The notes under the pieces are model-generated. The model saw only the letters and a list, made by a program, of their open reading frames with translations. It made no database searches and was not told the DNA's origin. Shown piece by piece: positions 8,733 to 18,690 of a stretch of 64,000 nucleotides of DNA. Numbering within the stretch: the first letter of the stretch is position 1; every line of letters starts with the position of its first letter. The position numbers and the translations under genes are program-made. This DNA comes from Cubamyces lactineus (taxonomy: Eukaryota > Basidiomycota > Agaricomycetes > Polyporales > Polyporaceae). The stretch is taken from positions 496,001 to 560,000 of the forward strand of contig JACDTU010000019.1 in assembly GCA_022376465.1 (NCBI GenBank). Reading direction: 5' to 3'.

Positions 8733-10025
8733 ATGGTCAACACTCGCACTCATCTCACTGGTCGCCGCTTCTCTGAGGCTTCCAGACGCAACATTCCCCG
8801 TCCCCCCAACTTCATCCGCGAACGGAGGACGGTTTTCTACAACCACCTCCCTCGACACACTGTCTCGGCCAACGACGAAGGCACCCTCGCCGACCGCATC
8901 GGCTGGGTCATTGTCCACCCCGACCTCTACAGTCACGTAGAGGCTCGAATTTCTCATCTCCCTGAGGTCAAGGACCTCATCGACGTCTACCGCTCTCTCG
9001 CCAGGGCTGCTCCGTCCTACGGAGTTCTCGTCAACTATAACAAGAGGACGTCGGCGCCCAAGTCGGAGAAGAAGAAGGTCGATCAGGTTGCGAACGAGGC
9101 TTACCAGGCGGTGATCCAAGGAGCAGAGAAGGTACTCTCGATGCTCGCTAACCCCCAGATCGCGGGGGCTCTCTCGGATCTCATGCCCCTCCGCAACCAA
9201 CACGGTACTCATAACTGGGGACATATTTTCTGGCCGCAACGTCTCGATGACTACCCGGAGTCTATCGAGGTAGATGAGGATGAAGACGCGGACGTGAGTT
9301 CAGTCGGAGGATGGTCAGTTCCCTCAACTGACCCATGGAAGATTGCTACTCCAGACCCCGAGGAAGAAGCCGTCAAGTGGGGACAAACCTCTGAGGAGTC
9401 CACCCCCTCTTTGGTTTCATCTTGTTCGGATTCACCTTACTCCGAGGTGGAATCGTTCGACCTTCTCCCGGAGCTTGAGCATCTCGAGCTCAGTACGGTT
9501 GACGAGGTCGACGAGCTCCTTGAGGAGGAGTTCCACGAAGCCCTGAAGGTCGCGGTTAGGGCACCCTCTCCTCCTCCTCCCCCACCAGCGACTCTCACTA
9601 AGAACGCTGAAGAACCTCGCGGACGCTGCGGTTTCTTTCGAGGAACCGGAGAAGATCGACTTGGCTATGTCAATTCCAACAGCGACATCTTCGTGGTCCC
9701 CAACAATCCTTTCGGCATCTCCGTCACTCGGATCATGGTCGCATACCATCTGCGATGGCCGGAAGCTTCTGTCAGGACCACAATGGCAGCCTCTCTCCTT
9801 ATCGACGACGTCATCGCTCGTCGAGGAAATTTCCCTGCCTTCAAGATCGAGGCCGAACGCACCCCGACGACTTATCGCCAGGCTATAGGCATGTCGGCGG
9901 CAGAATCGGCGCAGTGGGATTGTATTCGGGCAGTAGGTAACGTGTCTGACCTCGTCCAGATCTCTTTGGACGTCTTCCGTCCTGAGGTCGTCGAGCGTAA
10001 CCAGAACATTATCGTGCATGCCTAA
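8733..10025 (+). CDS. Extra ORF after pol (ORF4), unknown function
   Basis: 430-codon frame with its own ATG, 66 nt after the pol stop and ending just before the polypurine tract, the position where env-like genes sit in other LTR elements. I recognise no domain. There is no signal peptide, no transmembrane helix and no N-x-S/T-rich ectodomain, so I do not call it env. The N-terminus is basic (NTRTHLTGRR), the middle (about 180-270) is very acidic and Ser/Pro-rich with a polyproline run, and the C-terminal 130 residues look globular. How it is translated (spliced or internal start) is not visible. Codon use looks more GC3-rich than pol, which may mean capture from a host gene. It is intact in an otherwise intact young element, so it is probably functional. 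Confidence 0.8.
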   Translation: MVNTRTHLTGRRFSEASRRNIPRPPNFIRERRTVFYNHLPRHTVSANDEGTLADRIGWVIVHPDLYSHVEARISHLPEVKDLIDVYRSLARAAPSYGVLVNYNKRTSAPKSEKKKVDQVANEAYQAVIQGAEKVLSMLANPQIAGALSDLMPLRNQHGTHNWGHIFWPQRLDDYPESIEVDEDEDADVSSVGGWSVPSTDPWKIATPDPEEEAVKWGQTSEESTPSLVSSCSDSPYSEVESFDLLPELEHLELSTVDEVDELLEEEFHEALKVAVRAPSPPPPPPATLTKNAEEPRGRCGFFRGTGEDRLGYVNSNSDIFVVPNNPFGISVTRIMVAYHLRWPEASVRTTMAASLLIDDVIARRGNFPAFKIEAERTPTTYRQAIGMSAAESAQWDCIRAVGNVSDLVQISLDVFRPEVVERNQNIIVHA

Positions 10026-10045
10026 GGTCGAGGACGACCTTCAGC

Positions 10046-10055
10046 GGAGGGGGAG
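10046..10055 (+). other. Polypurine tract (plus-strand primer)
   Basis: GGAGGGGGAG lies four bases (CTAA) upstream of the right LTR. A purine run here is the RNase H-resistant primer for plus-strand DNA synthesis in LTR retrotransposons. Confidence 0.75.
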
Positions 10056-10059
10056 CTAA

Positions 10060-10601
10060 TGTTACAAATGTACGATAGGCGTCTTACGAACTGTACGATT
10101 TGGTATGGTCTCTACTTCCGTCTCTGTACTATACGAATATGGCGGACTCTAGGATTCTAGCTACGGTTCTTAAAGACAGGAATGGTCTCGTATTATCTAG
10201 GACTCTCTAGGACTTTCTATGCACAGTTACTGCTGCACAGTGCACAGTTACTTCCGCGCAGTGCACAGGCGCTTCTGCACAGTCCACAGCAGCACTGCCA
10301 CAGTGTTACTAGGTTCGACTAGCGCTGACTACTACGCACCAGAAAGTCCATGTACACGCTAGAACATTCCGTCTACAGGCCTGCATACATGTATATAAGA
10401 GGCGACGCCATAGAGCGACCCTCAGCTTTCAGTCTCTTCGCGAAATACGACTTTGGTTGCTCGTTAACTCGCTTTCAACTGCAAATACTACTACGCGCTT
10501 ATCTTCGACAAGCTAGGGCTAGTGGCTGAATAGATACAAGCTCTCTATTCATTGACGTCTTAAGGCTTGATAGTTTAAGAGTCACGCTCGAAAGCGTAAC
10601 A
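10060..10601 (+). repeat. Right LTR (542 bp)
   Basis: Same sequence as 1702-2243 by eye. Its TATA box lies at 10392 and the inferred start at about 10424, oriented toward the DUF6589 gene whose ATG is at 10661. Confidence 0.97.
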
Positions 10602-10660
10602 TCTGCAATGCGAAGACCATTGCCTTGTTCCTCTATCTCACTCCGGCCTGTGCTTGACAT

Positions 10661-13600
10661 ATGAGTCTTCTGCAACCGCATCAGTTCTATGATAATGCAG
10701 ACGTACCAGACGTCTTCGGCGACCTTCCGCCTTCAGACCCACCGCTCCCTTCATTACTTGACGGCTTTTAGTCCCTTTATAGGTTCTCCAGCCCCCTTAC
10801 CTCTCCACCCAGCTCGCCATCAGCCCAAGCTCCACGTGCATCTGCAGCAGCTTCCCTTGAGGCAGTTCATGAGGATGAACATCGACCATCCCTCTACAGC
10901 ACGGACCACGTCTTTGACACCTCGCCATGCCGGACAGCAAAAGATGCGCGCCGTAAAGCTTGGAAGCGACGCAAACGCGATGCAGCTGCTCGGAAGGCTG
11001 CAGAGAGACCTGATGAAAATGCCCGCATACCAGATCATACAAAGCAGCTTACCCTGTCCAGCGTACTCGACCAACTACAGGAAGTAGGGCTAACGTTTGG
11101 CGATCTTGTGCTGTTCGTATCCGACCCGGCGAACAAGAGAGGAAACGATCGTTGGCTTGGCTTCTTCTCTGTTCCGGGACGTGTACAAGATGTGCTCGAC
11201 TTCTGGGTATCATCTGCCAATAGCCCGACAGGACGGCAGGCCGTTTGCGAGTGGTCTATCAACTTCGTGAGACGACTCGTCGGTCAAGAAGCCCATGCAG
11301 CATCACGCTCAAGACTGTTCTACTCACATGACAAAGACGTCAATGCTAGCTTCCTGTCCGACTTCAGTATCGAACGAGTACGACACCGTTTGCTTGAGCT
11401 GTGCCCGACGACTTTCGATATTTTCCGGGCATTCAGCACGACTACACGACAAAGAAAGCAGTCCACCGAGACCTCTGAGAAGCGAAAAGATATTGTCAGT
11501 TATTCATCATGACACAGAGGAGAAACACGCTCACATCCACCACCAAGCTCACTACGATGCAGGCTATTATCGGCCTTGCTGCACGGAGTCAAAAGAACTC
11601 ATACGTTCAGCAAGTTCTAGGGCTATACACGTACGCATCCGGGGCGCAACGCCAGGTCATGAGCGTCCTGTCGCATCTCGGCATTACTTGTAGCTATCCC
11701 ACGCTTACTGGTCGAACCTCGGTGCCCCAAGCAGCGGAAACTCCTTCGACTAGGCAGACAAACGGAGACGACGACGCGCTGAGTTCAGAATCGGACCAGG
11801 ACGATATCGACCGACCTCACGCTGAAGCCCAGGCACCTCGTTCTCAAGTTACAGTCAACGGTAACGCCGCGGCCACATTGGAGACTGGCAATGCTTCAAG
11901 TTAGTCTCCAGTCCTTCAGCGAAATCACACTCGACGACTGATGATACACTCACCTTAGACAATCAAGAGCAGCTCGAGGACAAAACGTCCGACTCCATAG
12001 CCAAGCGCGCTCTGAAACGTGCGGTTGGGCTCTTGAAGCTACTTTCGGACTCATCAATGTCTGTAGCGCAGCAAAAAGCACAGACTCACCTCCTTGCGAA
12101 CGTATACGACAACATAAACATGTTGTTCAAGATAGCCGAGCAGATTCTTGGACGCAAGGACACACAGCAGAATGGAACCTGTGCAACCGCATTCGAATTA
12201 TTTGGCGCATCGGTACACGACATGCGTACCTCCGATCTCGTCGACTCCCTCGCTAACGCTGCACCGCTCTCCCTCGAAGACGTCCTTCTGTCCCGGGATG
12301 AGAACGCCCTTCTCACCAAGTGTATGGAGCACACTGTTCTCCGCATAGTCGTCACCTACGGCGGTGAGCGCTTTGAGCGCTTCCGCAAGGAGGTCGACGC
12401 TACACTCCCAGTGACCGAGGACCGCATTCCGCTGCATAAGACGGCCATCTATCCTCTGCCAGCTATGAACATAGACGAGTCAAGTACAACAGGTAATGCG
12501 GAAGTACTTACCGAGATCTTCAAGTCTCTCAAGGTCGACATGGAGTCCCCGGACTTCACTCGCTACGTGAAGATTATTTCTGGCGATCAGCTTTCGATCT
12601 CCCGTATACGCTCCTTGGTCCAGAATCGAGCCGGACATGAGACTCTGGGGCAATCATTCCTGTGGGCGCTGTGCATGCCCGGGCTTTTCCACTACAAAAT
12701 GGCTGCCACTCACGGAATTCTGGAGTCGCATTTTGGATCTCAGAGCCAGCGTGACCCTGGATCGCTTGCCTTCCACAACACCGTTCTCGACCGCAAGCCT
12801 ATCGTGCTCACCTCTCTACCTCCCTTCCGCACCTCTCGCGACTTGATATTTGTGTCACTCTACTCGCGCGTTCTTCACTGTCTGCTCTTGGTGTCTGGGA
12901 GCTCGGATCTGGAAGAGTACAGCGCTAAAGTCACATTCCCAGAGCTGTGCGCCCATGCCAAAGCTCTGGTGTCTCAATACGCCAGTGCTGCTGCTGCCGA
13001 GGTGCTGAGAGAGGAGAGGGAAGAGGAGCGACGCGCGTGGGACGCTGCAATGATGGATATCGACGAAGACGACCCGGGAGCAGCAACACCGAACCGAACC
13101 TCACACGCGGGCGACACGGTCTTCGAAAACGCGGTTCTATTCATGCGTGATGCGCTCGTCTTGCGCGAGTTCACCGATGCCGTAAAGATCGGTGATTCCG
13201 GGCGCGTAGTCAACGTTCTCAAGCTTTGGACGCTCAGCTTCCGAGGAAGCGGCCGTTTGAAGTATGCCTACGAGATGCTACACCTTATCCACAATCTCAC
13301 GCACGTCTGGCCTGCACCATTGCGGTATTGCACATGCTTTGTTTGTTAACGTGAGACTGACTTGAACTTGTCTTTCAGAAAAATTGTGTTACAGAATTGG
13401 CTAGTCAATCCGACAGGCAAGCCCAATGCCTGGGTCGAGGTGGATCTTATGCAGGAGCATCTGAACTTCTGGATCAAGGTACGACTTGTGCTTTCGATGC
13501 ACAACTCCTACCCCGGACTCGGACGTATCTGATGCCATGTCGTACAGACTATTTACAAGGCCCACGGCAGCAATGCGTCGTGGGAGTGGCTGACAATGAT

Positions 13601-14210
13601 CTCTCCATGTGTCGACATTCTACGACGCCTTGCGACTCAAATCAACACCGAGCTTGGAGCGCGCCAGGGTACTAAGCATACGAGCCCCGATTTGGAGAAG
13701 GACATCGCGCACCTTATGACCTCGCTGCAAGAGCATGCGGTCTACGAAATCAATCGGGGTCGACGTGTCGAATCGGAGCAGCTGAGGGTGCCCATCCCTA
13801 ACGTCGTCGCACTCGGCTGCGCGAATCTGTTGGGCCCGCTGACTGACTTCAATGCCCACCTTGCGCGCTTGCAGCGTCGATGCCACATGAAGCCGCTCAG
13901 TGGTAGTCCGTACGTCACTGTCCCTCCCCCTTCAATTGGTCAAAGCACCGGCTCGCAACCTATGCAACCTCATTCACCATTGATACCCGACCCTTCCATA
14001 TCTACGGGCGAAGCATACGTCGCACCTCAGCTGTCCTCTTCGCCGGATTATGCCAATGAGGAGGAGTATTGGCGTGAAGTGGATACACTACCATGGGTTG
14101 ATTCATCAGAGGGTGATGACGGTGGCTTCGAGAGGGCGCTGTTCACGCTCGAGACAGCTGGCGATGTAGCCCTTGATATGGATGACTTAGATACACAATT
14201 TGTACTATGA
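10661..14210 (+). CDS. DUF6589-domain protein (about 1081 aa)
   Basis: Member of the basidiomycete-expanded DUF6589 family (function unknown). Recognised from the block GDQLSISRIRSL, the following HYKMAATHG, and the block DPGSLAFHNTVLDRKP with LTSLPPFRT. Inferred exons: 10661-10702, 10772-11494, 11548-11899, 11959-13324, 13379-13478 and 13548-14210; introns of 69, 53, 59, 54 and 69 nt all have GT..AG ends, and the sum closes in frame at 1082 codons. The N-terminus has a basic Lys/Arg segment (about 80-100), and an acidic Asp/Glu segment lies near IDEDDPG. The start at 10661 is preceded by a short uORF at 10608. The right LTR ends 60 bp upstream, so transcription may now come from the LTR. The gene is intact, not a relic. 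A transposase-derived origin has been my suspicion, but I see no catalytic triad I can name. Confidence 0.8.
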
Positions 14211-14329
14211 TAGTAGGTAATTTCCATGGGGTTTGGTACGGTCACCCATGTCCCTCTCTAGAGCGTGAACCACGATTTCACCAAGTCCGTTTTCACACGG
14301 GTACCCCCCCTAAGCGCGCGCCCAGTTTG

Positions 14330-14399
14330 CCCAGCCTCTCTGGTGAGTAGAAGGAGCGGAACGACTGACTTTGAATGTCCCATCACCAGAGAGGCTGGG
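14330..14399. repeat. 17-bp perfect inverted repeat (hairpin) at the edge of the HET pseudogene
   Basis: CCCAGCCTCTCTGGTGA at 14330-14346 is the exact reverse complement of 14383-14399, with a 36-bp spacer. It sits exactly where similarity to the HET genes begins, so it may mark a rearrangement junction. Confidence 0.8.
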
Positions 14400-15416
14400 G
14401 ACGAGCCTAGCTCGTACTACAGGGCGGCAAATGCAAGCAGACTATACCCAGAATATTGGTGGAGCTACACACGACGATCAGTACGACCTTACCCGGCTTC
14501 CCGACATCACTTTCCAACCTAATCCGCTGATAAGGAATGACTCCGCTGAATGGAAGAGCATTCGCGGAATATGGCACAACATCGTCTGTGACTATACCTT
14601 CCGCTCCCTCTCGTACCCTTCAGACAAGCTCGTCGCATACTCGTCGCATGCGCCGGCCTCGCGGAGCTGTTCGCTCGAGCTTTAGGTTCCGAGTATGTGG
14701 CCGGGCTGTGGAACGACGATGCCCTCCTTTACGGCCTCCTCTGGCGGACTACGAAGCCCCAGAGCCAACCTCGCACAGTAGCCTACCGTGCACCCTCATG
14801 GTCATGGGCATCTTTGGATAGGGAGGTATTATTCACATCGCAAATGCCGGAGTCGACTCCTCTGGCGGAGCTCGTTAATTGCACGACCATCTTGCAGGAC
14901 GATTCCTTTCCTTTCGGACCGGTCGTCGGCGGATCGCTCACCCTCCGAGCTCGACTATTCGCATGCAAGGTCTCAGATGGTGCTCGATACCGAGGTGGTG
15001 GCACGAGATTGACTTTGGTACAAGAGTCTCCGCCAGGTGCGTGCAACCAGCGCTACAATGTGGTCCGCTCGGTATCACCTAGTGACATTGTTCGCATACC
15101 CATAGGCTCGGACCCACCCTTGGTAGATCTAGACGCACAAATTGACTGTCAAGATGACCTCAGCGTCCCAGAATTGTGGGCAGCCCCAATTCGATGAGGG
15201 TGCTGGAACTGTGGCGATTGTGGACACTGCGCGGGCCTTGTCATCGCCCGTGCAGAATCAGATGAAAGTAGCTTACGACCTGGGAAGAGTCCGAGCCCGA
15301 GGATGTATCGGCGGGTGGGATACTTCGAGACTGATGACGAAGATGATAGTCAGCTACTGGGTTGGGATCAAAATAGGGAATGGTGCACCCCCGATGGATG
15401 CGGCGACTGTGCTTGA
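14400..15416 (+). pseudogene. HET-domain gene fragment (C-terminal part only), broken
   Basis: Matches the second half of the three HET genes at 34.6-50.0 kb: TQNIGGA, then SLSYPSDKLVA, AGLAELFARALGSEYVAGLW, APSWSWAS, the FPFGPV-x-G-x-L-x-L segment, ELWAAPI and RRVGYFE. The N-terminal half with the HET signature (ALSYVWG) is missing. Two lesions are visible: an 11-bp tandem duplication at 14629-14639/14640-14650 shifts the frame inside DKLVA-C-AGLAE, and an in-frame TGA at 15195-15197 precedes the last segment, which runs on to TGA at 15414-15416. It is in the opposite orientation to the three intact paralogues. No full-length product is possible. Confidence 0.85.
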
Positions 15417-15743
15417 GCTCATATGAATGCAGACTCTCCGATAACTCTTTGATTTATTAGACATCTCCTTCATTCGATGCCTCAGTGTGCACTGAGGATC
15501 TTCATTCACTCACTTCCAAAAATTCTACGCCTCTCGGCTTGACCAAGTATACTACTTAGGCTACACATGTACTAGTAGCACCACTCGCGTTGAGATTCCG
15601 AATGGTATGTGCTCAATCAGGCTATGGGCGTCTCTGCCTTAAAGCTGTACTTACTAGATGCCGTCCACCGCGCTCGTGATAGCGATACTTTGAACTGGAA
15701 CCGCCACCATAGGCTATCCCCTCATTCCAACAGGACAGGCAAC
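15417..15743. other. Intergenic, upstream region of the GH85 gene
   Basis: About 330 bp between the HET relic and the ENGase start. I see no gene. The GH85 frame is open back to about 15609 without a better start codon. Confidence 0.6.
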
Positions 15744-18393
15744 ATGCCACTCAGAGGGGACTTTGGGCACACACAGCTCGTTACGGAAGATGCACCATAC
15801 TTCACAACGTTAACAGATCTTGACCAGTGGATTAGCTCAAAATCACACATCGCCAAAACGCGGAGTGTTCTCCCGTATACATCGCGCAGAGCAACTGAGG
15901 GCAGCTCTGATATGATTGCTAGTGGTCGACTGCTTGTAGGTCGTCTGTTGTTGGATAGCTGTAGGCTCTTTATGCTGAACCTCTCGTTCATCTCAGGTCT
16001 GCCATGACTACAAAGTCGGTATATGGGATGCAAACTCTTCTGAGTATGACACGCTCACCTCCGAAACAGGGAGGGTATACAGAGTCTCCAACCGCACCTT
16101 CCTATACATTCAACTTCTGGGGCTACTGCGATACGTTCATATAGTACGCCGCCATCGATTCGCCTCAGCCTGCACATCGTTCATTTCAAATCTGGTGCCC
16201 GTGTAGTTTCGCTCATCATCGGATCACGATCCCTCCCTTCGGATGGATCAATGCTGCACATAGACACGGCGTAAAAATGCTCGGCACCCTGTAAGCACGG
16301 ATCGTCCGCGTGCAGGTTGTGCTCTTGCAATTCCTCGGGATCTCACGGGAACACTCCTCTTGGTTTCAGGATTTTTGAGCACACAGAATCAGAGGCAGAT
16401 TGCCTCCGCCTTCTGGTTGGACCTCTCCCCACAGCGCGTACCGGTCCGGCGAAGTCCAATGCTGGCATGACGCTACCTGTATCCCCTCACTATGCCCGCA
16501 TTCTTGCCGATCTGGCGCACCAGCGTGGCTTTGATGGGTATCTCCTCAATGTCGAGGTCCCTCTGCGTGGAGGTGTAGAGCAGGCCCGTGCTTTGACTCT
16601 CTGGATAGCTCTTCTCGAAAGCGAGCTCAAACGGGCCGTGGGGCCACATGCACATGTGCTCTGGTTAGTGGAGATCATATAAGCTGATGCCGCTCTTTGA
16701 CTATCAAGGCCCACAGGTATGACAGCGTGATTGTAGATGGCAGGCTAGCATGGCAAGATAGGCTCAACAGCATCAACGTGCCATTCTTTCTACCATCTAC
16801 TGGATTCTTCTCCAATTACACGGTCCGTCCATATGTAGTCTTGTTGTAGTCAATCCTAATTCCCGCTTCCAGTGGCCCGCACACTATCCCAATGCCACGG
16901 CGCAGTACCTTCTGAGCCTCGACCAAACGTCCCTCCCTCGATCGAAGGGGCTCCAGGATCTGTACATCGGGGTCGATGTCTGGGGCCGTAGATCGCATGG
17001 CGGTGGGGGCTTTGGGCTCTACAAGGCCCTTTCCCACATCGACCCCAAGTCGCTCGGCCTCAGCGTAGCCCTCTTTGGTCATGCGTGGACTTGGGAGAGC
17101 GAGCAAGACAAACCAGGCTGGTCGTGGCGCTCTTGGTGGGAGTACGAACGCAAGCTCTGGCTGGGGCCTGCGGTCGCAGGCGAGCCTGTCTCGGTTCCAC
17201 CATGGGATGGCCAGCCCGAATGCGAGCACGGCCCCTTCGAACCCATATGTAACTTTTTCTCCCGTCGTCCCCCGCCGAACCCGGCAGACTTGCCATTCTT
17301 CACTACATTCTCTCCTGGGGTGGGTTGGTCGTGGTTCGTTCGAGGCGTCAGGGTTCTCCACAAAGAACATGGCTGGACGGACGTGGACAAGTGTACTTCG
17401 ATAGGCGACATGGTCTTCCCACGGCCACAGCTGGCTTGGGAGAACGGCGAGCGCGACGAGGCCCTCCCCGGAGCGACGTCGACGTTGTCCATGGAGGATG
17501 CATGGCTAGGCGGAACCTCTCTCGTCATTTCCTTCTCGGTACCGGGTTCAGATGCTGAGGACGCCTTCTTCCGTTGCGTATGGCTTCCCATTCAATCACT
17601 ATCGATCACGCCAGGCAAGTCCTACCGGATGTCGCTCATCATGAAGACAACAACAGAGGGAGCCGTGGATATCGACGTCGGCGCCGCCGTGAAGAGCCTT
17701 GTCCCCAGTCTTGACGTAGACTTCGAGATATCGCCCGTCCCTTCATCCTCGGACCAAGCCCCCCTCCCGGGTGGATGGTCGGAGTTCCTCGTCGACTTCA
17801 AATTGCCAATACAGCGTGATGATGGCCTCGATATCCTGAGCTCCGCTGGCCTCATCGTCGGCTTCGCATGTGAAGATCCCACCCAAGCAATCGACTTCGC
17901 GATCCACATCGGCGCGCTCAGCGTCTACGCTAACCCCGCATCGCCTGAACACACCATAGCTCACCCGAAGGTCATCTGGGCGGACTTCTCTCCCCAGCCA
18001 TCAACGGATAGCAGAGCCTCCAACCCGTTCGTTGGCCCGCTCACTTGGGGCACCGGGCTATCGCTCGGACCTGTACCGCAACTTACTCTGACCTCGGCGG
18101 AGGATCCCAAACCATCATGGGTTCTGGAGGACAACATTCCGAGGTTCCTCTACTTCAACGTCTACGTGCACGCCCACCCTACAGCGGAAGGCACAGCCGT
18201 GAGCCCCGAGCAGGCGACTTTCATCGGTACGACCGGGTTGGACGGGCGCGAGAACAGGTTCTCTATCGATGCGGCCTGTTTACCGCCGGACGTTGTGGGA
18301 GCGAAAGCAGTCAGGTTCTTTGTACAGGGTGTGACGGACAGAGGCCGGGTCCTGGAGTGGGAGGACTGCACGTTTGTCGACGTGTACGCTTGA
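15744..18393 (+). CDS. Cytosolic endo-beta-N-acetylglucosaminidase, GH85 (762 aa)
   Basis: Cleaves the chitobiose core of N-glycans, releasing free oligosaccharides; in eukaryotes this family acts in the cytosol on misfolded glycoproteins. Inferred exons: 15744-15935, 15997-16014, 16070-16143, 16207-16290, 16370-16663, 16717-16822 and 16873-18393, with six GT-AG introns of 50-79 nt; the total closes at 763 codons. Family landmarks in order: LLVCHDYKGGY, YTFNFWGYCDTFIYFAHH, ITIPPFGWINAAHRHGVK, FDGYLLNVEVPL (the conserved Asn and catalytic Glu of N-x-E near residue 183), LWYDSV, FFSNYTWP, YIGVDVWGR and a C-terminal beta-rich region. No signal peptide, which agrees with a cytosolic enzyme. Two very short exons (18 and 74 nt) make automatic annotation prone to error. 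It converges on the YTA7-like gene, with 297 bp between stops. Confidence 0.93.
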
Positions 18394-18690
18394 ATGAAGT
18401 CAATAGTCGAGCGGTGTACAATAGAGTCTGGATAACCGAATATTCGTGGTGTGCTATCGCTCCTCCTGCTTAACGACCCTTGGTACCCTTTGTCCACAAT
18501 TGACAGCAAGTCATACACCATGCTCGACACTGGGCAAGTAGAACTAGAAAATAGGGATATATAAAGACACTGGCAATACATGAGCAACCTAATATAACAA
18601 GCTAGTAATTTACACACGTCCCATGAGCAGTCCCTCACATCTCGTCGCGAGCCATACTAACGATCCCATCGCGGCCTCAGCAGCCGGATC

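Larger units (their letters stand above)
1702..10601 (+). mobile_element. Full-length Ty3/Gypsy chromovirus-type LTR retrotransposon, young insertion
   Basis: Complete 8900-bp element: 542-bp LTRs (TG...CA ends) that I read as identical, a 5-bp target-site duplication TCTGC on both sides, primer-binding site, polypurine tract, and four long ORFs (a leader ORF, gag, pol, and an extra ORF after pol). The pol order protease - reverse transcriptase - RNase H - integrase with a C-terminal chromodomain places it among the chromoviruses of the Ty3/Gypsy superfamily. The self-complementary primer site places it near the Tf1/sushi group. Identical LTRs and open frames imply a recent, possibly still competent copy. 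It lies between the RecQ and DUF6589 genes and is transcribed toward DUF6589. Confidence 0.97.

Noticed and set aside
8733..10025. ORF4 as a retroviral env gene
   Set aside because: Position fits, but there is no signal peptide, transmembrane helix or surface-protein character; reported as unknown instead.
10703..10771. In-frame TAG at 10769-10771 as a nonsense mutation in the DUF6589 gene
   Set aside because: The TAG is the acceptor of a 69-nt GT-AG intron with a good branch site (TTGAC); frame continues after it.
16015..16069. Read-through of the GH85 exon with KVGIWDANSSEYDT as coding
   Set aside because: The family-typical K-G-G-Y-T reading appears only when this 55-nt segment is removed as an intron with a GTCGGT donor.
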